Origin: Caldilineae bacterium
GTDB lineage: Bacteria > Chloroflexota > Anaerolineae > J102
DNA length: 6,965 nt
Reading direction: 5' to 3'
Assembly (NCBI GenBank): GCA_003694905.1
Contig: RFJM01000089.1
Coordinates: 1-6,965 of the forward strand
Position 1 is the first letter of the stretch. Every line of letters begins with the position of its first letter. Of this stretch, positions 1-6,266 are shown in pieces. Under the pieces are notes generated by a model that did not search any database, was not told where the DNA came from, and was given only the letters and a program-made list of their open reading frames with translations. Both the position numbers and the translations under genes were made by a program.

Positions 1-821
1 ACCCCGGCTGTCGGCTGCTCTCCCAGCCGCAGCGCCTTGAAGGGGCAGACCTCGGCGCACAGCCGGCAGCCGGTGCACGCTTCCGACACCAGGTATAGCT
101 GTGCCTCACCATCCGCCCAGCGCAAGCGCAGCGCCCCAGGCGTGCAGGCCTCGGCGCACACGCCGCACAAGGTACACAGGCGCGCCTTCACCGCCACCGG
201 GTAGGCCGGCGGCCCAGCGTCCGCCCGTCGCAAGCCGAAGCGCTCCGCCTCCTCCTCCAGCCAGGCGGCCAGCCGGCGGGCCAGCGCCGCGTAAAATGGG
301 TGCTCCGCCTCCCGCGCCAGCCGCCGGCAGAAGGTCGGCCCCCAGACCAACAGGTGGTCGCGCAGGAAGGCCGCCTGAGCATCGCGATACCGCCGCGCCT
401 CCTCCTCGTCTCCCACGCTTGCCGCTGCCTCCTCTTGGGCGGCCAGGTGGGCCATAAAGGCCAGTTCGGCGGCGATGTGATCGGGCAGAAGGCCCTCCAC
501 GGCCAACCCCTCCTCGGCGTAGAGGGCTGCCACCTGGGCCGCCCAAGGCCCGGCAAGGCGCCGCTCCGCATCCCGGTAGCACGATTCGTACGCATCCACC
601 CGGGGGCGGGCCGGACCGATGAAGAGCCGCCGGTAAACAGACGCCAGATCGCCATCTCCGCGCCACACTGCTGTGAGCGCCTTGGCTTCCTTGGGTAGGG
701 TGAGTCCCAACAGGGCTATCTCGTTTGGGGCGCACAACGCCGTCCCCGCTTGTGGGGGCATGAAAGCACGGGCCAGCAAGGTGTAGAGTCGGCTATGGGT
801 GAACGCGCCCCGTGTGTTCAT
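1..821 (-). CDS. TorD-family chaperone fused to a C-terminal two-[4Fe-4S] ferredoxin domain (3' end outside window)
   Basis: Reading leftward from the ATG at 821, the frame stays open to the window edge (273 codons seen). Residues about 1-200 look like a TorD/DmsD all-helical chaperone: an N-terminal LYTLLARAF helix, then YRRLFIGP...DAYESCYRD (the family's LF.GP...YES.Y signature), LPDHIAAELAFMAHL and FLRDHLLVWGPTF. Such chaperones bind the Tat signal and the apo-form of a molybdoenzyme in the cytoplasm until the cofactor is inserted; the likely client is the catalytic subunit at 3833-6247. Unusually, residues 216-259 add eight cysteines in two CxxCxxCxxxC sets (C216/219/222/226 and C249/252/255/259), predicting two [4Fe-4S] clusters. 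The ATG at 821 is chosen because later starts would cut the first conserved helix; GGGAG lies about 10 nt upstream. The start overlaps the preceding small gene by 29 nt, suggesting translational coupling. The domain calls are firm; a redox role for the extra domain is inference. Confidence 0.9.
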   Translation of the reverse strand, partial: MNTRGAFTHSRLYTLLARAFMPPQAGTALCAPNEIALLGLTLPKEAKALTAVWRGDGDLASVYRRLFIGPARPRVDAYESCYRDAERRLAGPWAAQVAALYAEEGLAVEGLLPDHIAAELAFMAHLAAQEEAAASVGDEEEARRYRDAQAAFLRDHLLVWGPTFCRRLAREAEHPFYAALARRLAAWLEEEAERFGLRRADAGPPAYPVAVKARLCTLCGVCAEACTPGALRLRWADGEAQLYLVSEACTGCRLCAEVCPFKALRLGEQPTAG

Positions 822-978
822 AGTGAGGCTCCCACCCCTCGGCTTGAGTCGCTTCCTCCGTCGGTCTCGCCCGGGCGATCCAGAGGATCAGGGATCCATA
901 GAAACTCAAACAGAGCACCAGGGCCGCCAATACGATCAGGCCACCCAACCCCGGCTCCGTCAACAACCTAGCAAACAT
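793..978 (-). CDS. Small single-span membrane protein (61 aa) between nrfD-like and torD-like genes
   Basis: I do not recognise a named family. The protein is 61 aa: a short N-terminus (MFARLLTEPG), one strongly hydrophobic segment at about residues 12-35 (VLAALVLCLSFYGSLILWI), then arginines at 36 and 38 and a polar tail ending HYEHTGRVHP with three histidines (52, 55, 60). By the positive-inside rule the tail would face the cytoplasm. The ATG at 978 is preferred over an in-frame ATG at 1002 because a near-perfect AAGGAGG lies 5 nt upstream of it. It follows the NrfD gene by 54 nt and its last 29 nt overlap the TorD start, so it sits inside the operon on the same strand. A plausible role is an accessory or assembly subunit of the membrane complex, comparable in size and layout to the small subunits of other respiratory complexes; that is inference. 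It is well supported as a gene, unknown in function. Confidence 0.75.
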   Translation of the reverse strand: MFARLLTEPGLGGLIVLAALVLCLSFYGSLILWIARARPTEEATQAEGWEPHYEHTGRVHP

Positions 979-983
979 GGGCT

Positions 984-990
984 CCTCCTT
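984..990 (-). promoter_or_regulatory. Strong Shine-Dalgarno site deciding the start of the 61-aa membrane protein
   Basis: On the minus strand AAGGAGG lies 5 nt before the ATG at 978. It is the best ribosome binding site in the window and places the start at 978 rather than at the in-frame ATG at 1002. It abuts the degenerate heptamer tract at 991-1032. Confidence 0.75.
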
Positions 991-1032
991 CCCAATCCCC
1001 AATCTCCGGTCCCCAACCTCCAGCCTTCCCCA
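991..1032. repeat. Degenerate heptanucleotide tract (CCCAATC-like) in the nrfD/small-gene gap
   Basis: On the plus strand two exact CCCAATC units (991-997, 998-1004) are followed by TCCGGTC, CCCAACC, TCCAGCC and a last more diverged TTCCCCA, all in 7-nt register. The tract fills nearly the whole gap between the NrfD stop codon (1033-1035) and the Shine-Dalgarno site of the next gene. It has the same period as, but a different sequence from, the TTTCACG array at 2627-2714. No function is evident. Confidence 0.5.
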
Positions 1033-2586
1033 TCACACCCCTGGCAAATACCCCTTCACCTTCTCCACCATTTGCGGGATCACCTCCTCCGCCTCTTGCA
1101 CCTCCCAGATGGAGATGATGGGGAAGAGCTTCACGAAGATCACGTAGAGCAGCGCGAATCCGGCGAAGCTGGCGGCGGTGAGGATCCACTCCGTCGCCGT
1201 CGGATGGTAGATGCCGATGGTGTACCCCTCCAGCATGGGCCGCGTCTCCGTGGGCACGACGATGGTGAAGCGCTCCAGCCACATGCCCAGGTCCACCAGG
1301 AAGGCGGCGATGACCGTGCCGACGACGATGTTGCGGCGCAGCACGGGCAACACCGAGACCCCGAACCCGAGCAGCAGGACCACCAGCAGCCACGTCAGCA
1401 GCCGGGTCAGCGCTGGTGACGGTGCCAGTCCGGCTTGCGTGGCTCCGGAGACGTTCTGACTCACCATCACCAACGCCACCGCCAGGGCCGTTCCGGCGGT
1501 GGCCAGGGCGTACCCAGGCCGGAAGGCGGGCAGCCGCACACGCCGGGGTGCCGGCAGGTGGGGCAGCAGCAGGATCACGAAGGCCACGGCCATGGAGAAC
1601 ACCATGGCCCAAAACGCCGCTTGGTATTCGCCGCTCAGTTTGGCATTGAAGACGCGCATCTCATGAGGCACACCACCGTAGCCCGTCGTCAGATACTCAG
1701 CGAAGGTGAAGTAGAACCACAGAGCGTTGAAGGTGATGAGCAACATCCCCAGGTAGCGGAAGTGCAGCGGCTTGAGATAGGCCTCCAGGTGGAACACCTT
1801 GCGGATGACGGCCATGGCAATGAGAATGGTCGCGATGCCAGAGTAGATGGCGCCGATGACGAAGTAGGGGCCGAAGATAGTCGAGTGCCACATAGGCCGC
1901 AGGGTCATGGCGAAGATCCAGGAGACCACCGTGTGCACGGAGACAGCGATGGGGATGATGAGCACGGCCATGACCCCTACAGCGCGCTCCAGCCGGCGCC
2001 GCTGCTCCGGGCCGCCGTGCCAGCCCAGGGCCAGCAGGGTGTACAGCCGGCGTCGCCAGGCCGGCGCATCCGCGGGCAGGTTATCGCGCAGGATGGCCAT
2101 GTCAGGGATGAGGGGCAGGTAGAGGTAAGTGATGCTGCCCAGCAGGTAGACGGTGATCGAGGTCACGTCCCACAACAGCGGCGACTGGAAGCGACCGTAG
2201 GCGATAACGTTCAGGATACGATCCGGCCGCCCCATATCGATGATCACCTGGGCCGCGCCTACGATCAGGGCGAAGACGGTGATGGCCTCCGCGGCGCGGG
2301 TGATGGGCCGTCGCCACTCGGCGCCCGTCACGCGCAGGATGGCCGAGATCAGCGTGCCGGCGTGGCTGATGCCGATGAAGAAGACGAAGTTCGTGATGTA
2401 CAGGCCCCAGTACACCGGGTGGTTCATCCCTGTGACGGCCAGCCCCAGGCGGAGCTGGCGGATCCAGACGTAGAGTCCGGCGGCCACCACGGCGGAGAGA
2501 AAGGCGGCCAGCAGGTAGTAGCCAGCGCCGGTGCGCAGGATGGGTTGGATCAGTCGCGGGTCTACGGGTTCGTTACGGCGCTCCAT
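1033..2586 (-). CDS. NrfD/PsrC-family quinone-interacting membrane subunit (ActC-like, 517 aa)
   Basis: This is an integral membrane subunit that exchanges electrons between the iron-sulfur partner and the quinone pool. It belongs to the NrfD/PsrC family and looks closer to ActC of alternative complex III than to classical 8-helix PsrC. Features seen are YWGLYITNFVFFIGISHAGT (60-78), DMGRP (117-121), SPLLWDVTSITVYLLGS (135-151), WHSTIFGPYFVIGAIYSG (233-250), FNALWFYFTFAEYLTTGYG (286-304), GMWLERFTIVV (434-444) and YHPTATEW (460-467). Long hydrophobic segments lie near 21-42, 58-84, 98-116, 137-160, 202-227, 236-261, 277-300, 323-345, 359-378, 395-415, 419-437 and 466-493. The stretch 346-417, with two of these, looks inserted relative to ActC as I remember it. 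The ATG at 2586 has AGGAG 9 nt upstream. The gene lies downstream of the FeS subunit on the same strand, separated by a repeat-filled 123-nt gap. Family certain; substrate and partner quinone unknown. Confidence 0.93.
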   Translation of the reverse strand: MERRNEPVDPRLIQPILRTGAGYYLLAAFLSAVVAAGLYVWIRQLRLGLAVTGMNHPVYWGLYITNFVFFIGISHAGTLISAILRVTGAEWRRPITRAAEAITVFALIVGAAQVIIDMGRPDRILNVIAYGRFQSPLLWDVTSITVYLLGSITYLYLPLIPDMAILRDNLPADAPAWRRRLYTLLALGWHGGPEQRRRLERAVGVMAVLIIPIAVSVHTVVSWIFAMTLRPMWHSTIFGPYFVIGAIYSGIATILIAMAVIRKVFHLEAYLKPLHFRYLGMLLITFNALWFYFTFAEYLTTGYGGVPHEMRVFNAKLSGEYQAAFWAMVFSMAVAFVILLLPHLPAPRRVRLPAFRPGYALATAGTALAVALVMVSQNVSGATQAGLAPSPALTRLLTWLLVVLLLGFGVSVLPVLRRNIVVGTVIAAFLVDLGMWLERFTIVVPTETRPMLEGYTIGIYHPTATEWILTAASFAGFALLYVIFVKLFPIISIWEVQEAEEVIPQMVEKVKGYLPGV

Positions 2587-2626
2587 AGTTCACGTCTCCT
2601 GAAGTACGGCTTGTTGCGTCTGCCGT

Positions 2627-2714
2627 TTTCACGTTTCACGTTTCACGTTTCACGTTTCACGCTTTCACGTTTCACGCTTTCACGTTTCACGCTTTCACGT
2701 TTCACGCTTTCACG
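2627..2714. repeat. Heptanucleotide tandem array, 12 perfect copies of TTTCACG (minus strand CGTGAAA)
   Basis: Twelve exact TTTCACG units occur. The first five are contiguous (2627-2661). The remaining seven start at 2663, 2670, 2678, 2685, 2693, 2700 and 2708, where an extra C after every second unit gives a 7/8-nt alternation and a 15-nt superperiod. A diverged thirteenth unit (TTTCCGG) follows at 2715. The array fills most of the gap between the FeS and NrfD genes and runs into the FeS gene, whose TGA stop (2710-2712) lies inside the last unit. In that frame the 15-nt period presents TGA again in successive superunits. It resembles the short tandemly repeated sequences known from cyanobacteria and other filamentous bacteria; it has no spacers, so it is not a CRISPR. 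Confidence 0.95.
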
Positions 2715-3411
2715 TTTCCGGTTCCCATTGGCCAGGGCGCAGGTAGTAGACCTTGGGTTCGGTGCCCAGTTCCTCTTGCAGGCGGAAGGCGCGTGGGCTG
2801 CGGGCCAGGCGGCTGACGATGCTCTCGGGGTCGTCCAGGTCGCCGAAGTAGCGTGCGCCGCCGGTGCAGGTCTCCACACAGGCCGGCACCACCCCGTCGG
2901 GGTAATCGCTGCCGATGGGCCGGCCCTCCTCCCGCGCCTTGCGCAGCCGCTGCACGCAGAAGGTGCACTTCTCCACGACGCCCTTGGGCCGGGGCTGCGT
3001 TTCGGGGTCCGGGTTGCGGTAGAGGGCGAAGGTGTCCGGCCACTCCTGGACGCGCCAGTTGAAGTAGCGGCGGTTGTAGGGGCAGGCCTGCATGCACATG
3101 CGGCAACCGATGCAGCGCTCGTAGCGCTGGAGCACCCGCCCCTCCTCGTCCTGGTAGGTGGCCCCCACCGGGCAGACCTTGACGCAGGGCGGGTGGTCGC
3201 AGTGCATGCACGGCATGGGGATGAAGATCCCCTGCACCTCGGGGAACTCCCCCTCCACCCTGCCGATGACAGTGTTCCAGAAGATGGCCCGGCCCCGGCG
3301 GTAGCCGTTCAGACCGGCGAAGCTCACGTTGTTCTCCGCCCGACACGCGACGGTGCAGGCCTGACAGGCCGTGCACTTGTCCAGATCAATGACCATTCCC
3401 CAGCGTGGCAT
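2710..3411 (-). CDS. Four-[4Fe-4S] ferredoxin electron-transfer subunit (PsrB/DmsB/NrfC family, 233 aa)
   Basis: This subunit carries electrons between the molybdenum catalytic subunit and the NrfD membrane subunit. All sixteen cysteines expected for four [4Fe-4S] clusters are present: C13/16/19/23, C68/71/76/80, C100/103/106/110 and C149/152/178/182. The start IDLDKCTACQACTVACRAEN and the blocks PCMHCDHPPCVKVCPVGA, CIGCRMCMQACPYNRRYFNW and KCTFCVQR...PACVETC are typical of the family, as is the length. There is no signal peptide; family members are usually exported by hitch-hiking with the Tat-bearing catalytic subunit. The ATG at 3411 has GGAGG 7 nt upstream. The gene is separated from the catalytic gene by 421 nt holding an opposite-strand gene, so it may need its own promoter; only a weak minus-strand candidate (TATAGC at 3464-3459) was found. 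The stop codon lies within the heptamer array. Confidence 0.96.
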   Translation of the reverse strand: MPRWGMVIDLDKCTACQACTVACRAENNVSFAGLNGYRRGRAIFWNTVIGRVEGEFPEVQGIFIPMPCMHCDHPPCVKVCPVGATYQDEEGRVLQRYERCIGCRMCMQACPYNRRYFNWRVQEWPDTFALYRNPDPETQPRPKGVVEKCTFCVQRLRKAREEGRPIGSDYPDGVVPACVETCTGGARYFGDLDDPESIVSRLARSPRAFRLQEELGTEPKVYYLRPGQWEPET

Positions 3412-3437
3412 GGGTGTGCCTCCACAACAGAAGCTCG

Positions 3438-3466
3438 TTGACGGTCTGACTCCTCTGTGCTATACT
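3438..3466 (+). promoter_or_regulatory. Sigma70/SigA-type promoter for the antitoxin-like gene
   Basis: On the plus strand TTGACG (3438-3443) and TATACT (3461-3466) are separated by exactly 17 nt, each one base from consensus. Transcription would start near 3473, about 55 nt before the ATG at 3528. The box lies just upstream of, and divergent from, the FeS gene start at 3411. Being a strong promoter in a GC-rich background, it stands out from its surroundings. Confidence 0.75.
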
Positions 3467-3527
3467 TTGATCGGATTTATCGGCGCACAACGGCGGATGC
3501 GCTGAGCGTGGTGTGAGGTTGAAGGCC

Positions 3528-3845
3528 ATGACGCACGTCGCTGTCGAGTTGACCTGGGAACAATTGGTGGCGGCTATTCGACGCCTGCCTCCAGAGCGAA
3601 AGCTGGAATTGTGGCGGGTGCTCGCCTCTGAGATGGACCGCGACGTCGTTCGCCAGCGATTCGCCGAAGCGGTCACAGCCATCCGTGCGGCTAGCGCAGG
3701 GATCCCCGAAGATGAAGTGGCTGCGGACGTTGCTCAGGCGGTTGAGGAAGTTCGGGCAGCCCGCCGTTCCGCGTTCTCAGCCCGCGCCAGTTTGTGGACA
3801 GTGTGCTCTCTTAAACAAAGCTCGTCAGGCTCTCACGCCCGGTAG
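3528..3845 (+). CDS. Small helical, antitoxin-like protein inserted antisense within the respiratory operon
   Basis: The product is 105 aa from the ATG at 3528. GAGG lies 9 nt upstream; a GTG at 3513 could add five residues but has no better site. Residues 1-80 are predicted helical and charged (VELTWEQLVAAIRRLPPERKLELWRVLASEM, then IPEDEVAADVAQAVEEVRAARR). They resemble small antitoxin-like proteins common in Chloroflexota and Cyanobacteria that usually precede a PIN-domain toxin; this resemblance is from memory. No toxin gene follows. Residues 81-105 (SAFSARASLWTVC...) look unlike the rest, and the end overlaps the 3' end of the convergent molybdoenzyme gene by 13 nt, so the tail may be read-through into non-coding sequence after a deletion. 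Third-position GC appears lower than in neighbouring genes, suggesting acquisition. The family call is tentative; that it is expressed is supported by the promoter at 3438-3466. Confidence 0.6.
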   Translation: MTHVAVELTWEQLVAAIRRLPPERKLELWRVLASEMDRDVVRQRFAEAVTAIRAASAGIPEDEVAADVAQAVEEVRAARRSAFSARASLWTVCSLKQSSSGSHAR

Positions 3846-6247
3846 ATCCGCACCCGGGTGCTGTACCACCCCGTCGTCCCCGCCATCTGATCCTCTTCCA
3901 ACGCCACGATCTCGTTCACCGCTGCGCCGCGGCCGCGCGCCCAGCGACCGTAGCGCCGGTGCCCCAGCTCGTAGGGCATGTAGACGCAATCCGGGCGTGC
4001 GCCGGGGTAGAGCTTCGCCCGCGTCTTCACCCGCCCCACCGGCGACTCCACCCACACCTCGTCGCCATCCTCGATCCCCAGCCGCTTCGCCGTCTGCGGG
4101 TTGATCTCCACCCAGGAATCCCACGCCTCCTGCACGTGCACCCCCAGGATCTCTTGCAGCCACGGCGTGTTCGCCCCCCGCCCCTCGGCGTGGGTGATCA
4201 CCTTGTAATGAATGAGGTGGAAGGGGTACACCTTCTCGTCGCCCACGTAGCGCGGCGGCTCGTAGTGAGGCATGAAGACCTCGTCCCCGCGAGCGGTAAT
4301 TTTCAACTCGGCCAGATAATCATCCATACTGCCGTTGGCGTGCTTCTCCAGCTCCGCCTTCAGCGTCTGGGAGAAGAACTCGAACTTGCCGCTGGGCGTC
4401 GTCAGCGCCTTCTCCCAGCGCCCGAACTCATACGGCGGGTCGGTCCACACGCCGATCTCCAGCCACTTCTGCCACCACTCCTCGAAGGTGTCGGCCACGA
4501 TGTTGCCCCGCCGCGCCTCCCACACCCCGCGCGCGCGGTACTTCAGCACGTCCTCCATGGTCTGCCAGTCCAGATAGGCCGCCGCCGTCTGCGTGCCGGC
4601 GATGCGGTCGAACTCCCGCGCCAACTGCATGATCGTGTCGCCCGCATTCTGCGTGTCCCACAGCGGCTCCACCACCGGCTGGCGAATGGACCAGTGGGGG
4701 AAGCCGATGCTGGGGTAGATGATGTCGTCGTGCCAGCGCTCCAGATACGTGTGGTCCGGCAGCACCACGTCGCAGTGGGCTGTGGCTTCGTCCATGAAGG
4801 GCGAGAAGGAGACCAGGAAGGGCACCTTCATGAAGGCCTCGTAGGCACGCTTGACGTCCGGGATAGAGAAGAAGGGATTGGTGTAGTAGAAGAAGACGGC
4901 GTTGATCTTGTAGGGCTCTTCTTTGAGAATGTTGTCCGGCACGTCCTGATACGCCTTGCCGCCCAAGGGGTGGCGCCGCGTCTTGGCGTAATCAATGCGC
5001 GGCATCGCCAGCCCCTGTTTGGCCACCTCGTCCAGCACCGGCTCCGGCCACGGCGTGCAGGGCGGCCCGTACTGGATCATCGTGCCGCCCGGCCGGTCGA
5101 TGCTCCCCACCAGGGCGTTGAGGGCGTGGATGGCCATGCTGTTGAACACCCCGTTGGTCTGCATCGAGGAGCCGCGACACCCCGCCGCCAGGGCCGGGCG
5201 CGTGGTGGCGAACTCCCGCGCGATGCGCACAATCGTCTCCGCCGGGATGTCGGTGATCTGGGCCACCCGCTCCGGGCTGTACTTCTCCTGCAGCGCCAGC
5301 GTCTTGAAGCCCATGTGCGCCACACCCTGCTCATCCGTCCAGTCCTCGAAGCCGAAGGCGTGCTCCGCCACGAACTGCTTGTCGTACAGCTCCTCCTTGA
5401 TGATGACGTGGGCGATGGCCATGGCCAGGGCGCCGTCGGTCCCCGGTCGGATGGGCAGCCACTCGTCCGCCTTGGCCGCCGTCACCGAGAAACGGGGGTC
5501 AATGTAGACGATCTTGGTGCGGCGGCCCGGATGTCCGCGGCGCATGATGCCCCACATCTGCAGGTTGTGGGTGGTGGGGCGCCACGCCTCCAGCAGGGAG
5601 CCGCCGAAGGAGAGGACGTAGGCCGTGTTCTCCCAGTCGTAGCCGGAGTAGTGGCTCCAGCCGGTGGTCAGCTTGTGGGCGATGGGGCGCGCGTCCTCGC
5701 AGATGGAGCCGTGACCCACGTCGTTGGGGGTGCCATAGGCCTTGAAGAAGGCGCCCATGTGGTGATGCATCACCCCCCGGTTGCGGCCGTTCATGTAGAT
5801 CACGGTGTGGGGGCCGTCCTTCTCCCGGATCTCGGCCAGCTTCTCGGCCACGTAGCGGATGGCCTCTTCCCAGGAGACCATCTCCCAGTTGTCGGAGCCG
5901 CGCTCCCCGCGCTGGATGAGGGGGCCCTTGATGCGGTCGGGGTCGTAGAGGAACTGCAGGCCGGCCTGGCCCTTGGGGCAGATGCGCCCGCGGTTGTTGG
6001 GGCTGGCAGGGTTGCCCTCGATCTTGACGGCACGGCCGTTCACCACGCGGACGAGGATGGAGCAGCCGCCGGGGCATTGCAGGCAGGTGCTGGCCACCCA
6101 GCGCTCCTCCAACCCAGTGACCGCCTCGCGCTCCGCGGCGCTCATGGCGCGCAGGGGCCAGCCCCGGAGGCCGGCACCGATGGCGGCCGTCCCGGCGATG
6201 CCGGCACCGCCGAGCTTCAGGAAATCGCGACGGGTGATGGGCTTCAT
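3833..6247 (-). CDS. Tat-exported molybdopterin oxidoreductase catalytic subunit (DMSO-reductase superfamily, PsrA/PhsA/ArxA-like, 804 aa)
   Basis: This is the catalytic subunit of a membrane-associated oxidoreductase, expected outside the cytoplasmic membrane. The N-terminus MKPITRRDFLKLGGAGIAGT is a clear twin-arginine signal (R6-R7, hydrophobic 12-28). The mature protein starts with a [4Fe-4S] motif C55-x2-C58-x3-C62-x27-C90, followed by PKG with the conserved electron-relay lysine K92. The active-site stretch GTPNDVGHGSICEDARPIA offers C183 as likely molybdenum ligand, as in PsrA/Nap/Arr-type enzymes. Bis-MGD binding elements include YIDPRFS...ADEWLPIRPGTDGALA (248-274), LPDHTYLERWHD (496-507) and a C-terminal dinucleotide-binding domain from about 670 on. 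Length is normal. The start at 6247 is fixed by the signal peptide, with GGAGG 11 nt upstream. It precedes the FeS, NrfD and TorD genes on the same strand. The substrate is not assigned: polysulfide, thiosulfate, tetrathionate or arsenic oxyanions fit equally. Confidence 0.95.
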   Translation of the reverse strand: MKPITRRDFLKLGGAGIAGTAAIGAGLRGWPLRAMSAAEREAVTGLEERWVASTCLQCPGGCSILVRVVNGRAVKIEGNPASPNNRGRICPKGQAGLQFLYDPDRIKGPLIQRGERGSDNWEMVSWEEAIRYVAEKLAEIREKDGPHTVIYMNGRNRGVMHHHMGAFFKAYGTPNDVGHGSICEDARPIAHKLTTGWSHYSGYDWENTAYVLSFGGSLLEAWRPTTHNLQMWGIMRRGHPGRRTKIVYIDPRFSVTAAKADEWLPIRPGTDGALAMAIAHVIIKEELYDKQFVAEHAFGFEDWTDEQGVAHMGFKTLALQEKYSPERVAQITDIPAETIVRIAREFATTRPALAAGCRGSSMQTNGVFNSMAIHALNALVGSIDRPGGTMIQYGPPCTPWPEPVLDEVAKQGLAMPRIDYAKTRRHPLGGKAYQDVPDNILKEEPYKINAVFFYYTNPFFSIPDVKRAYEAFMKVPFLVSFSPFMDEATAHCDVVLPDHTYLERWHDDIIYPSIGFPHWSIRQPVVEPLWDTQNAGDTIMQLAREFDRIAGTQTAAAYLDWQTMEDVLKYRARGVWEARRGNIVADTFEEWWQKWLEIGVWTDPPYEFGRWEKALTTPSGKFEFFSQTLKAELEKHANGSMDDYLAELKITARGDEVFMPHYEPPRYVGDEKVYPFHLIHYKVITHAEGRGANTPWLQEILGVHVQEAWDSWVEINPQTAKRLGIEDGDEVWVESPVGRVKTRAKLYPGARPDCVYMPYELGHRRYGRWARGRGAAVNEIVALEEDQMAGTTGWYSTRVRIYRA

Positions 6248-6266
6248 GGTTCTCGGTCCCTCCGGT

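Noticed and set aside
106..735. Minus-strand alternative frames inside the TorD-ferredoxin gene
   Set aside because: Their products are arginine/glycine/proline-rich with no motifs, whereas the third frame carries the TorD and ferredoxin signatures without interruption.
979..1002. Start of the small membrane protein at the ATG at 1002
   Set aside because: The extra residues MGIGKEEP would be encoded partly by the heptamer tract and the Shine-Dalgarno sequence itself; the ATG at 978 has the better site.
2627..2714. CRISPR array
   Set aside because: The unit is 7 nt with no unique spacers and no cas genes nearby; it is a simple tandem repeat.
2643..2879. Minus-strand frame encoding repeated VKRES pentapeptides
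   Set aside because: The pentapeptide is just the 15-nt superperiod of the heptamer array read in one frame; the upstream part is a shadow of the FeS gene.
1435..3441. Long plus-strand open frame of 668 codons opposite the NrfD and FeS genes
   Set aside because: It is antisense to two genes with unmistakable family motifs, its product is low-complexity and histidine/glutamine/glycine-rich, and it reads through the TTTCACG array. It is a GC-driven shadow frame.
3846..3870. Terminator hairpin around CACCCGGGTG after the antitoxin-like gene
   Set aside because: It is a short palindrome within the molybdoenzyme coding sequence with no T-run on either strand.
3833..6247. Naming the catalytic subunit psrA, phsA, arrA or arxA
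   Set aside because: Gene order and the cysteine ligand fit several of these, but the NGRNRG loop does not match the ArrA or ArxA signatures I know, and no substrate-specific neighbour is present.
3833..6247. Alternative complex III ActB
   Set aside because: ActB is a fusion of a MopB-like domain lacking the molybdenum site and an FeS domain, and comes with heme subunits. Here MopB and FeS are separate genes, the cofactor-binding residues are intact and no cytochrome is seen.
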